Positions 9,257 to 16,168 of a DNA stretch of 35,139 nucleotides are shown in pieces; positions within the stretch are counted from its first letter, which is position 1; each line of letters opens with the position of its first letter. Under the pieces are notes generated by a model. That model was not told where the DNA came from. It did no database searches and saw only the letters and a list, made by a program, of their open reading frames with translations. The stretch is from Planctomycetaceae bacterium (GTDB lineage: Bacteria; Planctomycetota; Planctomycetia; Planctomycetales; Planctomycetaceae): assembly GCA_002724415.1 (NCBI GenBank), contig PBOU01000215.1:1-35139 (forward strand), in the 5' to 3' direction. A program made the position numbers and the translations under genes.

Positions 9257-10723
9257 GTGTCCTCACCACTCGCATCTCCACAGGCTCTGGCCCTTCTTGA
9301 CCGCCGCCGTTTTCTCGGTGACACGACGCGCGGATTGGGCGCGATGGCCCTGGCCGGGCTGCTACAGGCAGACGGTCGACTGGCCGCAGCCCCGGTGATT
9401 GATCCCACCCGCCCGGCGGCTCCTCGCACCGGTCACCATGCTCCACGAGCAAAAAATGTGATCGTGGTGTTCTGTGCCGGAGCATTCAGCCAGGTCGATT
9501 CATTCGACCACAAACCCGAATTGATCAAGCGAGACGGACAACCCCTGCCCGGCAATGAACGGCTGGTCACCTTCCAGGGGGAGAACGGCAACCTGCAACG
9601 TCCGCTCTGGACATTCCGGCCCCGTGGTCACTGCGGCAAGATGGTCTCGGACATGGTTCCCCACATGGGCAACCAGTCCGACAGCATCTGTTACCTGCAC
9701 TCGCTCACGACCAAGACCAACACGCACGGTCCCGGCGAAAACGTGATGTCGACCGGTTTTGTCCCCGATGGCTTCCCCAGTATCGGGGCCTGGTCAAGTT
9801 ACGCACTGGGCAGCGAGACCCAGGACCTGCCCTCCTTCGTCGCGATCGAGGATCCACGGGGCAATCCTCAGGCAGGACCCAACAACTGGACATGTGGATT
9901 CCTGCCGGCACAGTTCCAGGGTACGCCCTTCAGCACGACCAAGCCGGTCCGGTACCTCCAACGGCCCAGGAACACCACGACCGGACAGGACCTGGCCGCG
10001 CGACGTGTGCTGGGACAACTGAACCGACGCTACGCCGAACGCTTTCCCGGGGACACCGAGCTGGTTGCCCGGTTGGCCAGTTACGAACTGGCAGCACGGA
10101 TGCAGTTGTCGGTACCACGCGTGACCGACCTGCGATCCGAGACCAAAGAAACGCTGGCCTTGTACGGAGCCGATGATCCCCAGAACAAGATCAAGGCCCA
10201 GTTTGCCCGAAACTGCATCCTGGCCCGGCGACTGGTCGAACAGGGAGTGCGATTTGTCCAGTTGTTCAACGGTGCCTACGCGTCGGGTGGCCGATTGAAT
10301 TGGGATGGCCACAACAAGCTAAAACCACAGTACGACCACCATTCCGAGATCCTCGACCAGCCGGTCGCTGGACTGCTGATTGACCTGGCACGCCGGGGCA
10401 TGCTCCAGGACACCCTGCTGGTCTTTTGCACCGAGTTCGGACGGCTGCCGATGTTCCAGCGAGGAACGCTGGGACGAGACCACAACCCGCGAGGATTCAC
10501 CTGCTGGCTGGCCGGTGCCGGAGTCAAGGCCCCCTTCAGTTACGGGGCAACCGACGACTTCAGCTTCGCGGCCGCCGAGAATGTGCTCACCGTCCACGAT
10601 TTCCACGCGACGATCCTGCACCTGCTGGGCCTGGATCATGAACAACTGACCTTCTACCACAACGGTCTTCAACGACGATTGACCGATGTGCACGGAAAAG
10701 TCATCCAGGACATCCTCGTGTGA
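9257..10723 (+). CDS. DUF1501 protein, Tat-exported
   Basis: A 488-residue second DUF1501 paralogue. GTG 9257 is the only sensible start, giving an N-terminal [22 protein letters not shown] twin-arginine signal. Family landmarks are [64 protein letters not shown] and [19 protein letters not shown]. The usual GGEFGRTP is altered to CTEFGRLP, but the GRDH motif is intact, so there is no sign of decay. It is the last gene of the 1348-10723 run; only 9 bases separate it from its DUF1549/DUF1553 partner, so coupled expression is likely. It ends 79 bases before the convergent ABC ATPase stop. Confidence 0.88.
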   Translation: MSSPLASPQALALLDRRRFLGDTTRGLGAMALAGLLQADGRLAAAPVIDPTRPAAPRTGHHAPRAKNVIVVFCAGAFSQVDSFDHKPELIKRDGQPLPGNERLVTFQGENGNLQRPLWTFRPRGHCGKMVSDMVPHMGNQSDSICYLHSLTTKTNTHGPGENVMSTGFVPDGFPSIGAWSSYALGSETQDLPSFVAIEDPRGNPQAGPNNWTCGFLPAQFQGTPFSTTKPVRYLQRPRNTTTGQDLAARRVLGQLNRRYAERFPGDTELVARLASYELAARMQLSVPRVTDLRSETKETLALYGADDPQNKIKAQFARNCILARRLVEQGVRFVQLFNGAYASGGRLNWDGHNKLKPQYDHHSEILDQPVAGLLIDLARRGMLQDTLLVFCTEFGRLPMFQRGTLGRDHNPRGFTCWLAGAGVKAPFSYGATDDFSFAAAENVLTVHDFHATILHLLGLDHEQLTFYHNGLQRRLTDVHGKVIQDILV

Positions 10724-10802
10724 CCCCCACCCGGCGGGTCTCTTCTACTCTCGCCCTCGGTTCCTCGACGGCCAGCCCGTGTTGCCACCCGCGGCCATGG
10801 AT

Positions 10803-11486
10803 TCAGGCGCCGCCTTCAACCAGGCGACCCTCAGAAAGCGTGAACACCAGCGAGGCTGCCTCGATCAATGCGGTGTCGTGGGTCGACACAACAAGCGTGG
10901 TTCCGGACCCGTTGATGTCCTGGAACATCGCGGCGAGCTCGTCGGCCGATCGCCGATCGAGATTGGATGTTGGCTCGTCGGCAAAGATCACCTCGGGGCC
11001 TCCAACCAGGGCCCGCGCCACGGCGACACGCTGCTGTTCCCCACCGCTCAACTCTTCAGGCGGTGCGTCCGCTTTCGTTTCGAGTCCCAACCGAGCCAGG
11101 ATCTCGTCGGCAGCCTGACGCCTGTTTGCCGCCGACAACCCCATCGGAATCTGTGGGTAGGTGATGTTCTCCCAGACCGCCAATCTCGGGATCAACGAGA
11201 AGTTCTGGAACACAAAACCCATTCGTCGACGCTGCCGAGCCAGTTCCACGTCGGAACACTCCTCGAGGTTCCGTTCCGAGAATCTCACGTGACCGGTTGA
11301 CGGACGATCCAGCCCCCCCAGCAAAGACAGCAACGTGGTCTTTCCCGAACCCGATGGGCCGGCCAGCGCAACGTAGCCACCCGCCGGGATCGCCAGCGAG
11401 ACATCCCTCAGGGCCTGCACTTCGCTGGACGTGCCCGGATGATAGATCCGGCTCACCGATTGGGCTTCAAGAATCGCGTCGGTCAT
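10803..11486 (-). CDS. ABC transporter ATP-binding protein (LolD/MacB type)
   Basis: A 227-residue ATPase subunit with all motifs intact: Walker A GPSGSGKT (43-50), Q-loop Gln94 in [10 protein letters not shown], signature LSGGEQ (147-152), Walker B VIFADE (166-171), D-loop SNLD (174-177) and switch His203. The [11 protein letters not shown] and [19 protein letters not shown] wording is that of the LolD/MacB/FtsE group, which power mechanotransmission or lipoprotein and small-molecule export rather than classical import. ATG 11486 is chosen because it overlaps the permease stop (ATGA) and has GGAGG at 11494-11498, 7 bases upstream. The open frame extends further upstream but reads as permease shadow. 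It is the last gene of the five-gene operon. Confidence 0.93.
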   Translation of the reverse strand: MTDAILEAQSVSRIYHPGTSSEVQALRDVSLAIPAGGYVALAGPSGSGKTTLLSLLGGLDRPSTGHVRFSERNLEECSDVELARQRRRMGFVFQNFSLIPRLAVWENITYPQIPMGLSAANRRQAADEILARLGLETKADAPPEELSGGEQQRVAVARALVGGPEVIFADEPTSNLDRRSADELAAMFQDINGSGTTLVVSTHDTALIEAASLVFTLSEGRLVEGGA

Positions 11487-12727
11487 CTCATGGCCTCCGC
11501 GGGTGGAGTCACGGCACTTCGCCACGTCGAGTAAGCCGAACCGGTGGTGACCACCAGGCAGGCAACCAATACCGCCAGGCCGACCGATTGAACCTCCAGG
11601 AGGCAGGGCACCGTGAATGACGGCTGGATCTCCACTCCCGCCAGGAAGACCCCGGCGATCCAGAATCCGTTGAACCACTTGAGCCACACCAGGGCCAGCA
11701 AAATCGCGATGGCGGCACTCGCCAGCCCCAGCAACACGCTCTCGACAAGGCTGCGGATCATGATCTCGTCGGTCTGCCAGCCGGTGGCCTTGAGAATACC
11801 GATCTCGCGACGACGCTCGGAACGTCCCAGCCCCGACGTGACCAGTATCACGAGAATGCCGACGGCGAACGCAACCACGAACAGCAGGTTGAAAACACCG
11901 TCCCGGTGCCCCAGTCCGGCCGGAAGCAAGGACTCCAGGTCCGTCCGCGAGGTGACCGACGACTGGATTTTTCCTGCGGCACCATCCGGGGGCCCTGGAA
12001 TCGACTGCAGGATCCGGGATCGAATGGCTTCAGGCTGGCCGGGGCGACAGAAAACGAGCAGATCGGTCGCCAACCCCTGCTGACCGAAGATGTCCGAGGC
12101 CGACTCGAAGGTGGTCAGGATCATTCGCGACTGCCAGGGAGTAATGTCGGACTGGAAGATTCCCGTGATCCGTGGAGTTTTTTCGCCGCCACCGCTGCGA
12201 AATATCGGTGGAAGTACGGTGTCGACCCGCAAATCCAGTTGCTGGGCCAACCCGGAACCAATCACCAGGTCGGGACTCTCATCGTGTCCCGATCCAGGCA
12301 ATTCTCCATCGATCAGGCGAGTCAATTGTTGGACGGTCGACCCCTGTCGATGGAGTTCCTCTCGCGGCATCCCCACCAGGACCGCTTCGACAGCGTCCTT
12401 GCCCAGCGTGATCCTGCCAACGATCCGGGGGACCACCCGTATCACGCCGTCGAATTCTCCGATCGTCTTGGCCAGCGACACCGGAATCGGCACCCGGCGT
12501 CCGAACTGATTGGCCACTACATAGAGATCTGGCAGTTGTTCCTGCCCCGTGGTGACGTCGGCACCAATCGCGATCCGGGCCTCCTGTCGCAGCCCCTCGA
12601 CCAGGCCGGTGCCGACCAGGTAAGGAACCAGCACTGCAACGACAGCCAGGACGGTCACCACGCTTCGCAGGGGTGACAACAGGATCGCAGCGGATCCAGT
12701 ACGCGCAATGCTAAGGAATGAGGACAT
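11483..12727 (-). CDS. ABC transporter permease, FtsX/MacB (MacB_PCD) family
   Basis: A 414-residue inner-membrane permease with four-helix FtsX/MacB topology. One helix lies near residues 20-42, followed by a periplasmic domain of about 230 residues, and three helices at about 277-300, 328-350 and 383-400. ERRREIGILKATGWQTDEI (306-322) is the coupling motif that follows TM2 in this family. Such permeases move substrates from the outer leaflet or periplasm (LolCE, MacB) or transmit force (FtsX). ATG 12727 is chosen because MSSFLSIARTG leads directly into TM1; the extra 23 residues from 12796 are Cys/Pro-rich shadow. It overlaps the upstream small gene by 17 bases and the downstream ATPase by 4. 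The periplasmic domain may receive its substrate from the neighbouring Cys-rich proteins; that is inference. Confidence 0.88.
   Translation of the reverse strand: MSSFLSIARTGSAAILLSPLRSVVTVLAVVAVLVPYLVGTGLVEGLRQEARIAIGADVTTGQEQLPDLYVVANQFGRRVPIPVSLAKTIGEFDGVIRVVPRIVGRITLGKDAVEAVLVGMPREELHRQGSTVQQLTRLIDGELPGSGHDESPDLVIGSGLAQQLDLRVDTVLPPIFRSGGGEKTPRITGIFQSDITPWQSRMILTTFESASDIFGQQGLATDLLVFCRPGQPEAIRSRILQSIPGPPDGAAGKIQSSVTSRTDLESLLPAGLGHRDGVFNLLFVVAFAVGILVILVTSGLGRSERRREIGILKATGWQTDEIMIRSLVESVLLGLASAAIAILLALVWLKWFNGFWIAGVFLAGVEIQPSFTVPCLLEVQSVGLAVLVACLVVTTGSAYSTWRSAVTPPAEAMR
11494..11498 (-). promoter_or_regulatory. Shine-Dalgarno GGAGG fixing the ATPase start
   Basis: A full GGAGG lies inside the last codons of the permease gene, 7 bases before ATG 11486. 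It supports the short 227-residue ATPase over the longer open frame beginning at 11687. Confidence 0.7.
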
Positions 12728-13058
12728 GAGGTGCGGCCGCCAGGCCGTTTGGTTTCTCGGACAACCGCGGGGAAAAAGAAAACAGGAACCGGCCACAACC
12801 AGGACACAACAGTCCGCCTACAGGAACAGGTCCGGTGTGCGCATTGCAGGCCGCTTCCAGTCGCGGATCGAACTGGACCGCGCACGTGGACATCTCGACA
12901 CTCGACCCGAAACCCAGCCCACCGACAAGTTGCTGAAACCGTGCGGCATCCGACACCCCGGTCAAAACCGGTTTCCGGGACAGGCCCACCGAGATCCCGG
13001 CAGCGATCACCAGGATCACGACAACGGCAAACAGGCGGGTCGAGGAATCCGGCATCAT
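12711..13058 (-). CDS. Small membrane-anchored cysteine-containing protein, function unknown
   Basis: A 115-residue protein with one N-terminal hydrophobic segment (about residues 9-27), so probably an anchored or secreted periplasmic protein. The rest contains four cysteines, Cys59, Cys71, Cys85 and Cys88, the last two as CPGC, inside GFGSSVEMSTCAVQFDPRLE and a GPVPVGGLLCPGCG segment. The layout resembles small zinc- or copper-binding or disulfide-forming proteins, but no known family is recognised with certainty. ATG 13058 shares its A with the preceding stop (TGATG), and the 3' end overlaps the permease start by 17 bases. It is therefore almost certainly made together with the NosL-like protein and the ABC transporter. 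Its size and overlaps make it easy to miss. Confidence 0.7.
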   Translation of the reverse strand: MMPDSSTRLFAVVVILVIAAGISVGLSRKPVLTGVSDAARFQQLVGGLGFGSSVEMSTCAVQFDPRLEAACNAHTGPVPVGGLLCPGCGRFLFSFSPRLSEKPNGLAAAPHVLIP

Positions 13059-13507
13059 CAGGGCAATTCGACCAGGGAAGGAAATGGGTGATCGGCGCCA
13101 AGCATCAGCCGTCCGCGAGACTCGCGGGCGTGCTGATCGGCACGGTCCCGGTCACGAAACACGTGCCAGCGATTCCCGGTAATAGGATTCGTGACTATCG
13201 AACTGCGAACAAAAAAGGCGTGCTCGGCGTCCAGCATCTCTCCACTGTCCTCGTCGGTCACGTGGATTGTCCGTTCAGACGACGGGTGACGGCTGACCCA
13301 CGATCGGGCACAGCCAACATCGCAGAACCCCGAGTCGCCGCCGGTGGTGTCGTGGACTCTCACCCGGAACAACGTGTCGATGACACGTCCATCCCAACGA
13401 CAGCGGGGCCGGGCGTCCGCGCGCATCGACTGTCCGACAAACGGCAGGGCACTCACGGTCACGAGCCCCGCCACTGCCGCCCACCACCAGGACACCGGCG
13501 GATTCAT
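13058..13507 (-). CDS. NosL/TRASH-like secreted metal-binding candidate
   Basis: A 149-residue protein with an N-terminal hydrophobic segment (residues 6-24) serving as signal or anchor. Cys36, then FCDVGC (Cys62, Cys66) followed by ARSW gives a C-x25-C-x3-C arrangement close to the TRASH metal-binding motif. Downstream, VTDEDSGEMLDAEHAFFV, a NPITGNRWHVF strand and DRDRADQHARESRGRL follow the order seen in NosL (ligand, A..A.FV strand, F..R..A..F helix). NosL is a copper-binding accessory protein for nitrous oxide reductase. The typical lipobox and PMG motif are not evident, so this is a distant relative at best. ATG 13507 overlaps the upstream stop by 4 bases (ATGA); the longer frame from 13648 is shadow. 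Confidence 0.65.
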   Translation of the reverse strand: MNPPVSWWWAAVAGLVTVSALPFVGQSMRADARPRCRWDGRVIDTLFRVRVHDTTGGDSGFCDVGCARSWVSRHPSSERTIHVTDEDSGEMLDAEHAFFVRSSIVTNPITGNRWHVFRDRDRADQHARESRGRLMLGADHPFPSLVELP

Positions 13508-14508
13508 GACAGGGTGCACTCCAGGATGAACATGATCATTGAGCCAAGATATCCGAAGAACCCAAGAAAGAGAAAGCGTCCGATCAGCGACGGCAAAACA
13601 TCGCGAGTCTCCTGGACGTGACCCAACCACGCCGCGACTGCCGCCCAACCAACAGAAAAAGAACCCACCGCGAACAAAACCACGGCCAGCACGCTTTCGG
13701 GAACTTCCACGACAAGGTCATAGGGGCAGTGGTGTGGACGTTGCAGCAACACCGGTGAGGCAATTTCGACCAGGAACAGGCCACCGAGCGGAATCGCGAC
13801 AATCGCCCCAGCGAGCAATCCTCCCAGGTACAGGCGATCCAACCGGCTTTTGCGGATTGCACCCAGCAAGCCCAGGCACATGCCGCCAACGACGATCAAC
13901 AGGGCCACCGTCAACCAGGTGTGACTGCCGGACCCCAACAGAGATTCCGACAGCAACCGGGATCGATTCGAGATTTCCGAGGTACAGCAACCCACGCTCA
14001 GGGACTGTTCCTGTTTCGGAATGGCCAGGTAGGCTCCCACGCAGACCGCATCAACGACACTGGCCACACCCAGTGGCAGCAAGCCCGACAGCAACCGGGG
14101 CATCAGGGGGGCCGTGCGCGCGGCGCGATTGACCAGGTACAACACGAACCAGCCACCACCCAGGAAGACCAGCAGCGGCTTGGTGCACTGTGCTATTGCC
14201 AGCAACCAGGGAAGGTAACCGGCACTGCCCACGCTGCCCTCACCGATCCGTGTCACACCGTATATGCACATGACACCCGGCCACGAGGGCACGTAGCTCT
14301 GCATCAACGCGTACAGCAATGGCCAGGAGGCCAGGTTCACACCCAACAGCAGGCAACCCAGCATCAACAACAGGTAGGGACGATTCTCGACATCATCGAT
14401 CGGCCGCACCGGACGGCGGCCCCGCGACGAGACGATCACCAGCAGGCCGATCACCAGTTGCAACAGGCTGACAAAAGCGGTCAGGACGGCGTAGGCATTG
14501 ACGATCAT
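13504..14508 (-). CDS. Polytopic membrane protein with Cys/His loops, first gene of the ABC operon
   Basis: A 334-residue protein with about eight predicted membrane helices (roughly 5-28, 44-70, 98-125, 140-164, 197-219, 228-250, 268-294, 305-330). Loops and helix ends hold distinctive residues: SYVPSWPGVMCIYGVTRIG (71-89, Cys81), GCCTSE (Cys174-Cys175), HHCPYD (His259, His260, Cys261) and a near-terminal Cys331. No established family is recognised. The Cys/His pattern would suit metal relay or thiol-disulfide exchange (VKOR- or DsbB-like in spirit, but without their diagnostic CxxC). ATG 14508 has only a weak upstream Shine-Dalgarno. Its stop overlaps the NosL-like gene by 4 bases. The start of transcription for the operon probably lies in the divergent gap at 14509-14773. 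Confidence 0.75.
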   Translation of the reverse strand: MIVNAYAVLTAFVSLLQLVIGLLVIVSSRGRRPVRPIDDVENRPYLLLMLGCLLLGVNLASWPLLYALMQSYVPSWPGVMCIYGVTRIGEGSVGSAGYLPWLLAIAQCTKPLLVFLGGGWFVLYLVNRAARTAPLMPRLLSGLLPLGVASVVDAVCVGAYLAIPKQEQSLSVGCCTSEISNRSRLLSESLLGSGSHTWLTVALLIVVGGMCLGLLGAIRKSRLDRLYLGGLLAGAIVAIPLGGLFLVEIASPVLLQRPHHCPYDLVVEVPESVLAVVLFAVGSFSVGWAAVAAWLGHVQETRDVLPSLIGRFLFLGFFGYLGSMIMFILECTLS

Positions 14509-14676
14509 TTGAGAGCCTGGGCCACGACCGGGACCAAAAGGAGATCCACAACGTCACGCCCCGGGGTCACGGTGAATCAACCCGGGATCACAGACCTCCC
14601 AAACACGATAACACCCAGCCGGGGCACCGGCCAGATGGGCTCGGGATTGCCTCTTTCCGACTAGGCCCTGTTCGGT

Positions 14677-14689
14677 GGTAGTCGCTACC
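14677..14689. promoter_or_regulatory. Short perfect inverted repeat in the divergent intergenic region
   Basis: GGTAG-TCG-CTACC forms a perfect 5-base stem with a 3-base spacer between the start of the ABC operon (14508, minus) and the lipoprotein gene (14774, plus). It could be an operator half-site pair or a small 5' leader hairpin. No -10/-35 pair could be assigned with confidence in this region, and chance occurrence is possible. Confidence 0.2.
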
Positions 14690-14773
14690 GGTTAGCATGG
14701 AGTTTGCGTTGATCGCTGATGAAATGCGGAGGCGACAGGTCGTTTTGTGTTTGCTTGCGGTTTCGGGGATGCC

Positions 14774-16090
14774 ATGCGGGACAAGTCACACAGCCGTCAC
14801 TCCTGGTGCAGTATTTGCCTGCCAGTGGTCATCGTGCTGGCTGGCGTGATGGCCGGATGCGACCGATCGCCCCCACCGGAAAACAACTCGACAACCGCGC
14901 CTGTCCCCACACCGTCTGACCCCAATGCCGATCCGTTCTCCCAACCTGACACCGCCGTCAGGACACTGTTGAAAGCGTTTCAGACCGGTGAAGCGGGCGT
15001 GATCTGGGACTCGCTGCCACCACGGCACCACGAGGAGATCAATGCGTTCGTTCGAGAATTTGCCTCAAAGCTGGACCCGGTTGTCTGGGAACGCCTCTTC
15101 ATCGTGGCCCGTCGAATCGTCAAGTTGCTCCACGACAAGCGGGACCTGATCCTTGGAAACCCCGACCTGAAGCTCCCGTCGGTCAACAAGCGACTGTTCA
15201 CCGAGAACTGGACCGAAGTCATCGCGCTTCTGCAACTGCTGGTCGACAGTGAACTGGCCGACCTGGAAACACTCCGCAAGTTTGACGGGAAAACATTTTT
15301 TCCCGAAACCGGCACCCGGTTCCTGAAACAGCTTGTGGCCCTGTCGGCCAAGGATCCCAATGACCCGTTTCGCAAGGGATTCGATGCCAAGGTGCGGCTG
15401 GTCGACATCGATGGGACCAAGGCGACAATCGGATTGGTCATGACCGGCAACTTTGTCATGACCCAACAGGCCATCGACGAAAAGCCAAAAGAGACACAGA
15501 TGAAGGTTCGCCAGGTCGACGGCGTGTGGATTGTCGCCGACCTGGACTTCGGGCTACTCAAGATGTACCAGGACGGTCGCGAGATGGTCGCCGGGATCCC
15601 TGATGATGCGATCCAGAAAAACCGGGGCCCGCTGATCAAGCTGCTGGCGACCGTTGAAGAGGATCTTGATCGAATCGAGCTGGCAAAAACCAGCCGGGAA
15701 TTCACGCAGGCGTTGGTCCTGGCACAGGCCCGAATCAACCAATTGGTCTCGGCCGGAATATCCAGCGACGACTCGGCAGAGTCGGAGGACACTTCAACAC
15801 CACGTGGCAGGACCGTGACGGTGGTGATCCAGGGCGAGATGACCAGGGCAACGCGGCAACTGATAATGGACCGGCTGGCCAAGCTGAAGAGACCCGGCGG
15901 AAAACCAAAAGTGATCGACGGAGACGGAGAGACAAGAATCATAATTCCCACCGACCGGTTCCTGCAGGAAGTCGTCGATGCGGTTGACTTCGGTTCGGTT
16001 GGCGATGTCGATGAGGTCGAACGACGCCTGACGGTGACGCTGAAACCCCAGCCGAAACAAACACCCCAGCAGGACGGTCCTGGCAACTGA
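14774..16090 (+). CDS. Lipoprotein of unknown function
   Basis: A 438-residue protein with a lipoprotein signal: basic N-region MRDKSHSRHS, hydrophobic core and lipobox VMAGC with Cys29 as the lipidated residue. A Pro/Thr/Asn-rich linker follows, then a mostly helical domain (FQTGEAGVIWDSLPPRHHEEIN, RRIVKLLHDKRDLIL). The C-terminal part has a beta strand RTVTVVIQGEMTRATRQLI and VERRLTVTLKP, suggesting a separate small alpha/beta domain. No catalytic motif is seen and no named family is recognised. GTG 14747 (9 residues longer, with a weak AGG 7 bases upstream) is an alternative start; ATG 14774 gives a more normal signal. It is followed after 78 bases by the glycosyltransferase-like gene on the same strand. 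Confidence 0.75.
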   Translation: MRDKSHSRHSWCSICLPVVIVLAGVMAGCDRSPPPENNSTTAPVPTPSDPNADPFSQPDTAVRTLLKAFQTGEAGVIWDSLPPRHHEEINAFVREFASKLDPVVWERLFIVARRIVKLLHDKRDLILGNPDLKLPSVNKRLFTENWTEVIALLQLLVDSELADLETLRKFDGKTFFPETGTRFLKQLVALSAKDPNDPFRKGFDAKVRLVDIDGTKATIGLVMTGNFVMTQQAIDEKPKETQMKVRQVDGVWIVADLDFGLLKMYQDGREMVAGIPDDAIQKNRGPLIKLLATVEEDLDRIELAKTSREFTQALVLAQARINQLVSAGISSDDSAESEDTSTPRGRTVTVVIQGEMTRATRQLIMDRLAKLKRPGGKPKVIDGDGETRIIIPTDRFLQEVVDAVDFGSVGDVDEVERRLTVTLKPQPKQTPQQDGPGN

Positions 16091-16168
16091 TCACCCGGCC
16101 AACGCTCCCCGAACAGCGATGGGAACCGGTGACGAGGTGGCTGTTGCTGGTCAACGGTTCCAAGAAAC

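Noticed and set aside
10729-10739. Short hairpin ACCC-GGC-GGGT after the DUF1501 gene, considered as a terminator
   Set aside because: Stem of 4 bases and no T run; too weak.
10803-14508. Assignment of the ABC operon as a nitrous oxide reductase (nos) cluster
   Set aside because: Only a distant NosL-like protein is present; nosZ, nosD and an ABC-2 permease are absent.
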